Notes: generated from the letters alone by a model not told the origin. Positions 1-5,056 are shown, numbered from the stretch's first letter. The stretch is DNA of 5,174 bases from Candidatus Bipolaricaulota bacterium (GCA_015487455.1 WFPR01000049.1:1-5174); one strand, 5' to 3'. Numbers and translations are program-made.

Positions 1-546
1 GCGCTCGGCCTGGGGGCGTGGGGGCTGCTCGGTGGCTTTGCGGTCCCGTTCGCGCCCGCGCTCCTCGCCTACGGGCTGATGGCCCTGCTCTTCCCGTGGG
101 CCTTCCCCGAGGGGGGCGTCCCGCTGGGGGCCGCGGCCCCGGCCGTCTGGGTGGCGGCCGTCCTGGGCGCGCTGCTCTGGGCGCTGCGCGCGGTGGACGG
201 GCGCGTCACCCTGGGGACGGCCCTCCTCACCGCGCTGGTCGGCGGCTTCCTCGGGATGATCGACCCGACGTTCGACGCGGGCTGGCCCCTGGCGCTCTGG
301 ACGCAGGGCTTCTGGCTCGGGGCGATCTGGCTGGCGGGCGACCCGACGGTCAGCCCCCTCTCGCCCCGGGGGAAGTGGGCCTTCGCGCTCGGCGTCGGGG
401 CGCTGAGCGTGCTGCTCTGGGGGTTGGCCTTCCCGGGGCGGCCGGGGCACGCCGTGGTCTTCGGGGTGTTCGCCGTGGCGGCGCTGACCCCCTGGCTCGA
501 TCGCGTCACGCGCCCCCGGCCCTTCGGGGTCAACAGGGCGGAGTAG
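1..546 (+). CDS. RnfD/NqrB-family membrane subunit, C-terminal part (5' truncated by window)
   Basis: The frame is open from base 1 to the TAG at 544-546 and gives 181 residues, so the true start lies upstream. RnfD and NqrB are the large membrane subunits of the Rnf (ferredoxin:NAD+) and Nqr (NADH:quinone) ion-pumping complexes; they carry an FMN bound covalently to a Thr and help form the ion/quinone path. What I see is a highly hydrophobic protein with about six membrane segments (near fragment residues 1-16, 44-62, 71-86, 96-112, 125-143, 148-165). It has the family's C-terminal pattern: AGDPTVSPLSPRGK at 112-125 (compare the ATDPV..P..PKG/TGK motif of RnfD/NqrB), a pair of helices, and a final P-L-x-D element (here TPWLDRVT). 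The FMN-attachment motif (S/T-GAT) should lie upstream and is not visible. RnfD and NqrB cannot be separated on this part, so no symbol is given. It leads a plus-strand gene string with two Fe-S membrane proteins. Confidence 0.82.
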   Translation, partial: ALGLGAWGLLGGFAVPFAPALLAYGLMALLFPWAFPEGGVPLGAAAPAVWVAAVLGALLWALRAVDGRVTLGTALLTALVGGFLGMIDPTFDAGWPLALWTQGFWLGAIWLAGDPTVSPLSPRGKWAFALGVGALSVLLWGLAFPGRPGHAVVFGVFAVAALTPWLDRVTRPRPFGVNRAE

Positions 547-588
547 CAAGCAGCAAAGCTAAAAAAGCAAAGCTGAAGGTGCAAGGCG
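547..588 (+). promoter_or_regulatory. A-rich spacer with duplicated AGCAAAGCT and weak ribosome binding site
   Basis: The 42-base gap before the next gene is strikingly A-rich in a GC-rich neighbourhood. It holds two exact copies of AGCAAAGCT (552-560 and 566-574) separated by five A. Each copy is a small palindrome (AGC-AAA-GCT). A GAAGG at 575-579 lies nine bases before the ATG at 589 and is the best Shine-Dalgarno candidate. The unstructured A-rich tract probably keeps the start region open for ribosomes; this is inference. No clear -35/-10 pair was found, so the gene is probably read through from upstream. Confidence 0.45.
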
Positions 589-1542
589 ATGGGCGAGCGG
601 ACGAGCGCGCGGCTGGAGGAGCGACGGCGGGAGTGGACGTGGGCCGTGCGAATGGCCCGCGGGCGGGCGTGGGCCGCCGGCTCGCTGGCCGTCAGCGTGC
701 TCTTCATCGGGGCGGTGCTCGCCCGGCTCGGCGCGCTCGAGACGCTGGTGATGGCGGGCGTCGGCGCGCTCGGCTGGGCCGCGCTCGTGGGCGCCGGGCG
801 CGAGCTGCACCGGCGCTTGGCCCTCTCGCTCCCGCTCTTGCCGCCCGGCCTGCGGAGCCCCGCGGCCGTGGGGGTGGCGATCGGGCTGGCCCTGGCGCTC
901 GCCTGGGCCGGGGTGCTCGCGCTGCCCGGGGCTTGGGCGCCCGCGCTCTTCGGGGCGGTCACGTGGTGGACGTGGGTGGAGGCCCGCCGGGCGCGCGAGC
1001 TGTCGAGGCCCCGCCACTTCGTAGAGGTGCGCCACGACGGCCAAGCCCACCTGATCGACGTCCTGGAGGGGCAGACGCTGCTCGACGCGCTCGAGGAGGC
1101 GGGCTATCGCCTGCTCGCCCAGTGCGGGCGGAAGGGCCAGTGCGCGGCGTGTCGGGTGCGCGCCCACGGGGGCGGCCCCTGGAGCGAGAAGCAGTACGGG
1201 CCCTATCTGACCCCCCGCCAGCGCCAGCAGGGCTTCGTGCTGGCGTGCCAGGTGCCCGTGCGACAGGACCTCGTGATCGAGCTGGTCAAGCCCCTGGTGC
1301 TGCGCTGGCCCCACGTGGACGTCACGAGGATGGGCGAGGCGGCCCGCCGGTTGCGCCAGGCGCTGCCGGGGTTCGACTGCGAGGTCTGCGGTCACTTCAC
1401 GTGCGACTTGTACGCGCGGGCGATGGCCGAGGGGCGCGAGCCCCTGACCAAGTGCCTGCCCGGCGGCGAGCCCGTCCGACGGCGCCTGGAGGCCCTCGCC
1501 AAGGAGCTGCAGCTCCAGCTCCCGACCCAAGGGAGGGCGTGA
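589..1542 (+). CDS. Four-helix membrane protein with NqrF-like [2Fe-2S] domain and RnfB-like Fe-S motif
   Basis: The protein has 317 residues. Residues 1-28 are basic; four membrane helices follow (about 32-50, 52-69, 91-111, 115-130). Next is a plant-type/NqrF-like [2Fe-2S] ferredoxin domain (about 142-236) with Cys179, Cys185, Cys188 and Cys220 in the NqrF spacing C-x5-C-x2-C...C. At the C-terminus is an RnfB-like cluster motif with Cys264, Cys267, Cys272 and Cys289 (CEVCGHFTC, YARAMAEG, KCLPGG), as in the Fe-S domain next to RnfB's membrane anchor. Basic residues lie before helix 1, between helices 2 and 3 and after helix 4, so both Fe-S domains should face the cytoplasm. NqrF's FAD/NAD(P)H domain and RnfB's 2x[4Fe-4S] ferredoxin domain are both absent, so it is neither enzyme but a relay made of their parts. 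Role by inference: electron transfer between a cytosolic or neighbouring Fe-S partner and the RnfD/NqrB-like subunit encoded just upstream. The ATG at 589 precedes the basic N-terminus; an inner Met22 would lose most of it. Confidence 0.85.
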   Translation: MGERTSARLEERRREWTWAVRMARGRAWAAGSLAVSVLFIGAVLARLGALETLVMAGVGALGWAALVGAGRELHRRLALSLPLLPPGLRSPAAVGVAIGLALALAWAGVLALPGAWAPALFGAVTWWTWVEARRARELSRPRHFVEVRHDGQAHLIDVLEGQTLLDALEEAGYRLLAQCGRKGQCAACRVRAHGGGPWSEKQYGPYLTPRQRQQGFVLACQVPVRQDLVIELVKPLVLRWPHVDVTRMGEAARRLRQALPGFDCEVCGHFTCDLYARAMAEGREPLTKCLPGGEPVRRRLEALAKELQLQLPTQGRA

Positions 1543-1573
1543 GGTAAGGGAAGGGAAGGGGAGGCGAGGCGCG
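1543..1573 (+). promoter_or_regulatory. Purine-rich ribosome binding region with G-tracts
   Basis: The 31-base gap is almost all purine. GGGGAGG at 1558-1564 is a strong Shine-Dalgarno sequence nine bases before the ATG at 1574 and supports that start. G-runs at 1531-1533, 1535-1537, 1548-1550, 1553-1555 and 1558-1561 run from the end of the previous gene into the binding site and could fold into a G-quadruplex, although one loop would be ten bases long. The short gap and lack of a promoter suggest cotranscription with the gene before. Confidence 0.6.
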
Positions 1574-2641
1574 ATGCCCAAGGTGATCATCCTCGGCCAG
1601 GAGGAGATCGAGGTCGAAGCGGGGGCGAACCTGCTGCGGGTCATCCAGCAGCACGGCTACGACCGCAACCTGCCCGCGACCTGCGACGGCCGCTGCACCT
1701 GCGGGACCTGCGCCGTCCGGGTGCTCAAGGGCGGCGACGAGGTCAAGCCCTGCGAAAAAGATCTGCTGAAAGATCAAATCGAGAAGAAGTGGCGGCTGTC
1801 GTGCCAGGTGCTCGTCGAGCAGGACATCGAGGTGGAGGTCCCCGGCTACGAGGTGGCCGAGGCGCTGGAGATCGAGCCGGGGCTCCTGGCCGACATCTTG
1901 GACTTCGCCGCCGATCGGCTGGTCTTCCACGGCAACCCGCTCCCGTCCGGGGTGGGCTTAAAGCGCCTCAAGGACCTGCGGAGGCGGGTCGACGAGATCG
2001 TCGCCGGGGAGGCCGACCCCGCGGACTACCGTCTGGTGCGCCAGATCCTCCTCGAGCTGCTGGAGCGGGATCTCGTCAAGGAGATCCCCTCGAAGCACCC
2101 CTTCACCGAGCGCACCGTCGAGATGATGATCCAGGCGTTCGAGAAGCGCATCCCGAAGGCCATCGAGGAGCGCGAGGAGGTCCTGACCTACCCGTACTTC
2201 CTGTACGTGGCGTTCGCGATCCTCTTCTTCCTGCTCGGGGGCTTAAGCATTTACGCGCTGTTCGTGGACGCGCCGCTCGAGCAGACGGCCACCCCCACCT
2301 TCACGCCCAACCCCGAGAAGGCCCCCTGGTACTTCCTGGGCATTCAAGAACTGCTGGCCATCTCGCCCAACCTGGGGGGGTTCTTGAACTCGATCGCGAT
2401 CGGCGGGGTGATCCTGCCGGGGCTGGTCGTGCTCTTCTGGCTCGCGATCCCCTACATCGAGCCTTACCTGGAGGCGCTGGGGCCGCGCGGGCGGCGGGGG
2501 CTGCCCCCCGGCCGGCGCTTGAGCGAGCGGCCCGTCACCGTCGCCCTCTTCACCCTCTCCGTCCTGCTGTTCGTGGCGCTGGTCGTCATCGGGACGTACT
2601 TCCGCGGGCCGAACTGGGAGTTCGTGCTCCCCTGGCGCTAG
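1574..2641 (+). CDS. [2Fe-2S] ferredoxin fused to cytochrome b C-terminal (subunit IV/PetD-like) domain
   Basis: The protein has 355 residues in three parts. (1) Residues 1-90 form a [2Fe-2S] ferredoxin domain: Cys37, Cys43 and Cys46 (C-x5-C-x2-C in CDGRCTCGTC) and Cys77 (RLSCQV) are the expected ligands; Cys41 and Cys60 are extra. (2) Residues 92-205 are a charged, helical segment I do not recognise. (3) Residues 206-355 resemble the C-terminal half of cytochrome b (subunit IV): helix at 206-230, an outer loop with NPEKAPWYFLGIQELL (246-261) where the Qo-site PEWY motif normally sits, helix at 271-293, a strongly basic inner loop (305-319), helix at 320-341 and the ending FRGPNWEFVLPW. This part has no histidine, so it binds no b haem and needs a separate cytochrome b N-terminal partner, presumably encoded upstream. 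Basic residues place the ferredoxin domain in the cytoplasm and the PWYF loop outside. The role inferred is a quinol/quinone-reacting subunit with a built-in cytoplasmic electron carrier. Confidence 0.85.
   Translation: MPKVIILGQEEIEVEAGANLLRVIQQHGYDRNLPATCDGRCTCGTCAVRVLKGGDEVKPCEKDLLKDQIEKKWRLSCQVLVEQDIEVEVPGYEVAEALEIEPGLLADILDFAADRLVFHGNPLPSGVGLKRLKDLRRRVDEIVAGEADPADYRLVRQILLELLERDLVKEIPSKHPFTERTVEMMIQAFEKRIPKAIEEREEVLTYPYFLYVAFAILFFLLGGLSIYALFVDAPLEQTATPTFTPNPEKAPWYFLGIQELLAISPNLGGFLNSIAIGGVILPGLVVLFWLAIPYIEPYLEALGPRGRRGLPPGRRLSERPVTVALFTLSVLLFVALVVIGTYFRGPNWEFVLPWR
2638..2641. other. Interlocked stop codons of convergent genes in a CTAG palindrome
   Basis: The plus-strand gene ends with TAG at 2639-2641 and the minus-strand jag gene ends with TAG read from 2640 to 2638. 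Both use the same CTAG, so the two operons overlap by four bases and no intergenic terminator fits between them. A 5-bp stem (2616-2620 with 2627-2631) lies just inside the plus-strand gene but lacks a T-run. Confidence 0.9.
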
Positions 2642-3204
2642 CTCCGCGCTTCAAGGGCTTCATCCGCGTCGGAGGCCTCGGGGACGGGCTCGATCACGAC
2701 CCGGCGGTCCGGCCCCTTGCCCTTGCTGTAGGTGCGCACGCCCCGGACGCGGCTGAGCGCCTCGTGGATGGCCTTGCGCTCCTGGGCCTCCATGGGCTCC
2801 AGCTCGATCGGGCGGTTCTCGAGCCGCGCCTGCTCGGCCCACCGCAGGGCCAGCTGCTTCAGCTCCTCCAGGCGGCGCGCCCGCTGGCGGTTGACGTCGA
2901 GCCGGAGGCGCACGGCCACGCCCGTCCGGCGCCGCACGGCAATCTCAGCCAAATACGCCAAGGCGTCGATCGCCCGGACGTCCATCCGCCGCAGGGCCTC
3001 GACGCCCTGCAGGTTCAGGGCGAAGGCGCGCCGCTCCCCGCTTGCGCTCTCGGCCTCGGCCTCGGCCTCGTCGAGCCATTCGAGCCGGGCGTGGGGCTCC
3101 CCCAGCGCCTCGAGCAGCCCGCGGAAGTACGCCTCCAGGGCCGCCCGCACCTCCGCCTCCCGCTTCGGGCCCGCTCCGGATTTGGATCCCGAGGGCGCGG
3201 TCAT
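2638..3204 (-). CDS. jag: Jag/KhpB-like RNA-binding protein (KH + R3H domains)
   Basis: The protein has 188 residues and is the usual partner gene of yidC. Jag (KhpB) is a cytoplasmic RNA-binding protein, tied in several bacteria to cell envelope growth and to small-RNA-linked regulation. Residues 20-105 match the KH part (LNLQGVEAL, AIDALAYLAEIAVRR, VRLRLDVNRQRARR). Residues 110-173 match the R3H part, with the R-x3-H pair at Arg143/His147 (PMEAQERKAIHEAL) and the family end GVRTYSKGKGPDRRVVIEP. Two oddities: the KH loop that normally reads GxxG (GKRG/GRRG) aligns with RMDV at 73-76, with no glycine; and the separate N-terminal Jag-N domain of some homologues is missing, replaced by a short Ser/Gly/Lys leader. 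An acidic EAEAEAE stretch (46-52) comes from a hexamer repeat. Its ATG overlaps the yidC stop (ATGA), and no strong Shine-Dalgarno precedes it, so translation is probably coupled to yidC. Confidence 0.88.
   Translation of the reverse strand: MTAPSGSKSGAGPKREAEVRAALEAYFRGLLEALGEPHARLEWLDEAEAEAESASGERRAFALNLQGVEALRRMDVRAIDALAYLAEIAVRRRTGVAVRLRLDVNRQRARRLEELKQLALRWAEQARLENRPIELEPMEAQERKAIHEALSRVRGVRTYSKGKGPDRRVVIEPVPEASDADEALEARS
3049..3070 (-). repeat. CTCGGC hexamer run inside jag
   Basis: Three perfect CTCGGC units plus a partial fourth lie in tandem. On the coding strand they encode alternating Glu-Ala (residues about 46-52 of the Jag protein), before the conserved KH segment. A change in unit number would add or remove dipeptides without a frameshift. 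Confidence 0.75.
3201..3204 (-). other. ATGA stop/start overlap of yidC and jag
   Basis: Read on the minus strand, the ATG of jag (3204-3202) and the TGA of yidC (3203-3201) share bases. This is the classic arrangement for translational coupling and shows that the two genes form one operon. Confidence 0.9.
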
Positions 3205-4976
3205 GGTCGCTCAGGCTTGGAGGGGCCGGGGGCCGGGCGCCCACCCCCGTCGGCCTTGCCCGTTTGGGCCTGGAGGCGCTCCAGCTCCCAGCCGATGAAG
3301 ACCTGCTGCCCGACCTGAAGGATCGTCGTCAGGAAGTAGTACAGCCACAGCCCCGAGGGGAAGTCCTTCAAGAAGACCACCATGAGGCCCACGGAGAAGA
3401 GCGTCAGGATCAACGGGCTCGGCCCCTGGCTGGAGGGGGTGAGCGTCGGGGTCGTCTTCGTCTGGAGGATCATCGCCAGGGCCGTGAGCGCCACGATCAG
3501 GTAGTACGGGTCGTGCAGGGAGAGGTCCGGCATCCACAGGAAGCCGGGGCTGAGGTGGATCAGCTCCGCGCTCTGCAGGATGGCCTGCCAGAGGATGATC
3601 AGGATGGGGAACTGGATAAGCAGGGGCAGGCAGCCGCCCAGCGGGTTGACCCCCTCCTCGCGATACAGCTCCATCAGCTTCTGCTGGAGGGCTTGCTGGT
3701 TCTCGCGGTGGCGCCGCATCAGCTCCTCCGGCGACCAGTCCGGGTGGAGCTCCTTCAAGCGTCGATACGTCGGGTAGCGCTGCTGGAGCTTCTCGAGCTT
3801 GGGGCGCAGCCGGGCCAGCTTGGCCATGGCGTGGAACTGCTGGCGCATCAGCGGGAAGAGCAGCACCCGCACCAGGAGCGTGAACAGGATGATCGCGTAG
3901 CCGTAGTTGCCCGTGCGGCGATAGAGCCAGTTGAGCAGCTCCACCACGGGGACGACCAGGCTGCTGAAGAAGCCCGGCGGGGCCAGCGCCCCCAGCCCGA
4001 CGGCCTTGAGCAGCGGGTACTTGGCCCGGCCCGCGTACACTTCAAACGCGTAGCGCCGGGCCTCGCCGGGGGCCAGCGTCCGCGCGGGCAGCCCGAGCAC
4101 CAGCTCCCCCCCTTGAGCTGCCGGACGCCCAAGGGGGGCGGACGCGGGAAGCCCCGGCGCCTTGGGCTTGGGCTTGGACTTGAGCTTGAGGAAGAAGACC
4201 AGCCCGTCCCCCACGAACCCGAGGCCCTCGAGCCCGACGCGGCCCGCTGAGGCTGATGCCGACGCCGACGCGTCCGGCGGCTCCGTCGTCACGCGGCCGT
4301 CGACCAGATAGCGGACTTGCCGCTGAAGGTCAGGCCGACGGCCCACGCCGCGGCCGAGGGATAGCCCCAGCTGGTCCAGCTCTAGGGGGGCAGAGCTCAC
4401 GTTCTCGAGCGCCAGCTCCACCTCCAGCGTGTAGTGGGGGTTGTCCCAGAGCACGAACGTCTTCGTGAGGCGAAGGCCGTTGATTTGGGCCGTGAAGCGC
4501 AGCCGGAGCCGCCCGTCCAAGCGCTCGCTCTCCACGGCGTAGCGCAGCCCGTCCAGCCGCTGGCCGTTCAGCTCCCCCCGGAGCGCGAAGGGGAAGCGGG
4601 CTTCCGGCGCGTAGCGGCGCGCTCGTGCCCCCGTCTCGGGGTCGACGCCCGGCCCCGTCTCCGTGTCGGGGATCAGCTCGACGGGCGCGAGGCCCACGGG
4701 CGCGAAGTGCAGATAAGCGCTGCGCAGCGCGCCGTCCTCGCCGAACACGTACTCGGCCAGCTTGGTGCGCACGAGCAGCTCCGCACGCCCGTCGCGCTCG
4801 GAGCGCAGGAGGGTCGGGGTCTGCTGGGCGTCTGGGTCCGCGCCCGGGGCTTGGGCGAACGCGGGGGCCGTGGGACCGACGGCGGGGCCTGCGGCCCCGC
4901 TCAGCAGCAGCCCAACCAGCCCCAGGGCGACGGCCAGGGGGCCGAGCCTCGGGGTTCGGGTGAACGTCGCGCTCAT
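3201..4976 (-). CDS. yidC: Membrane protein insertase YidC (Oxa1/Alb3/YidC family, Gram-negative type)
   Basis: The 591-residue protein inserts and folds inner-membrane proteins, alone or with SecYEG. In order: a basic N-terminus and hydrophobic segment (12-30), an AFA at 39-41 that could be a signal-peptidase site although the segment is usually a retained anchor in YidC; a beta-rich periplasmic P1 domain (about 55-325); an amphipathic helix (336-357); and the conserved insertase core. Core helices lie at about 358-375, 446-468, 490-506, 518-535 and 540-558. Arg370 (TLLVRVLLFPL) matches the conserved groove arginine, and NPLGGCLPLLIQFPI (444-458) and FPSGLWLYY (539-547) are family signatures. 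The cytoplasmic C1 hairpin is about 21 residues longer than in E. coli YidC, and the P1 domain has a low-complexity insert (234-291). It is the first gene of a two-gene operon with jag, with a promoter about 30 bases upstream and a weak Shine-Dalgarno. The usual rpmH-rnpA-yidD neighbours are not upstream; a divergent riboflavin synthase gene is there instead. Confidence 0.96.
   Translation of the reverse strand: MSATFTRTPRLGPLAVALGLVGLLLSGAAGPAVGPTAPAFAQAPGADPDAQQTPTLLRSERDGRAELLVRTKLAEYVFGEDGALRSAYLHFAPVGLAPVELIPDTETGPGVDPETGARARRYAPEARFPFALRGELNGQRLDGLRYAVESERLDGRLRLRFTAQINGLRLTKTFVLWDNPHYTLEVELALENVSSAPLELDQLGLSLGRGVGRRPDLQRQVRYLVDGRVTTEPPDASASASASAGRVGLEGLGFVGDGLVFFLKLKSKPKPKAPGLPASAPLGRPAAQGGELVLGLPARTLAPGEARRYAFEVYAGRAKYPLLKAVGLGALAPPGFFSSLVVPVVELLNWLYRRTGNYGYAIILFTLLVRVLLFPLMRQQFHAMAKLARLRPKLEKLQQRYPTYRRLKELHPDWSPEELMRRHRENQQALQQKLMELYREEGVNPLGGCLPLLIQFPILIILWQAILQSAELIHLSPGFLWMPDLSLHDPYYLIVALTALAMILQTKTTPTLTPSSQGPSPLILTLFSVGLMVVFLKDFPSGLWLYYFLTTILQVGQQVFIGWELERLQAQTGKADGGGRPAPGPSKPERP
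4107..4138. repeat. Perfect 9-bp inverted repeat inside yidC
   Basis: CCCCCCTTG (4107-4115) pairs perfectly with CAAGGGGGG (4130-4138) around a 14-base loop. It lies in the stretch encoding the low-complexity linker of the YidC periplasmic domain (about residues 280-290). No T-run follows on either strand, so it is not an intrinsic terminator; in the mRNA it would make a stable coding hairpin. Confidence 0.7.
4161..4190 (-). repeat. Imperfect hexamer array encoding (x-Lys)5 in YidC
   Basis: Five consecutive hexamers on the plus strand read CTTGGG, CTTGGG, CTTGGA, CTTGAG, CTTGAG. On the coding strand they give LKLKSKPKPK (YidC residues 263-272), a highly basic alternating segment within the periplasmic domain. 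Confidence 0.75.
4245..4271 (-). repeat. Degenerate Ala-Ser repeat in YidC
   Basis: Related hexamers encode four Ser-Ala pairs plus a leading Ala (YidC residues 236-244, ASASASASA). The codons vary (GCG/TCG/GCA/TCA), so the array has diverged at DNA level while keeping the dipeptide pattern, as expected of an old expansion in a flexible linker. Confidence 0.7.
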
Positions 4977-5006
4977 GGCGTTCGGGTTTGGCTTGGGATC
5001 GGGCTC

Positions 5007-5035
5007 AGTCTACTCGAGCGCCCTGGACGTTGCAA
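5007..5035 (-). promoter_or_regulatory. Candidate sigma-70-type promoter for yidC-jag
   Basis: Read on the minus strand, TTGCAA (5035-5030) and TAGACT (5012-5007) are 17 bases apart. They match 4 of 6 positions in each of the TTGACA and TATAAT consensus boxes. A start near 5000 would leave a leader of about 24 bases before the yidC ATG. The -35 box is the core of the palindrome GTTGCAAC (5029-5036). Confidence 0.45.
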
Positions 5036-5056
5036 CTCGTTGCGTTGCTGCGTTGC
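5028..5056. repeat. Four CGTTGC words between the divergent promoters
   Basis: CGTTGC occurs at 5028-5033, 5038-5043, 5043-5048 (sharing one base with the copy before) and 5051-5056. The first copy belongs to the palindrome GTTGCAAC over the yidC -35 box, and the last runs into the ribE -35 box. Placement in a shared divergent control region suggests a binding site for a regulator, but the copies are not evenly spaced and no known operator is recognised. Confidence 0.5.

Noticed and set aside
18..1547. Long plus-strand open frame spanning the first two genes in another frame
   Set aside because: It encodes Gly/Ala/Arg-rich sequence and crosses the A-rich spacer between genes; the hydrophobic RnfD/NqrB-like and Fe-S proteins in the other frames are convincing.
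559..1644. Long open frame on the minus strand opposite the Fe-S membrane protein gene
   Set aside because: Its translation is Ala/Gly/Arg/Pro-rich with no recognisable domain. Such frames are normal antisense shadows in GC-rich DNA; the plus-strand frame has clear Fe-S motifs.
2616..2631. GGGAG-ttcgtg-CTCCC hairpin near the end of the ferredoxin-cytochrome b gene, as a terminator
   Set aside because: The stem is only five base pairs, lies inside coding sequence and has no T-run on either strand.
3042..4250. Long open frame on the plus strand opposite jag and yidC
   Set aside because: It lies wholly antisense to two well-supported genes and its product is Arg/Gln/Leu-rich low complexity with no family match.
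4860..4976. Lipoprotein or cleaved secreted protein start for the yidC product
   Set aside because: No lipobox cysteine is present. An AFA at residues 39-41 could be cleaved, but the rest of the protein is plainly YidC, where this segment usually stays as the first membrane anchor.
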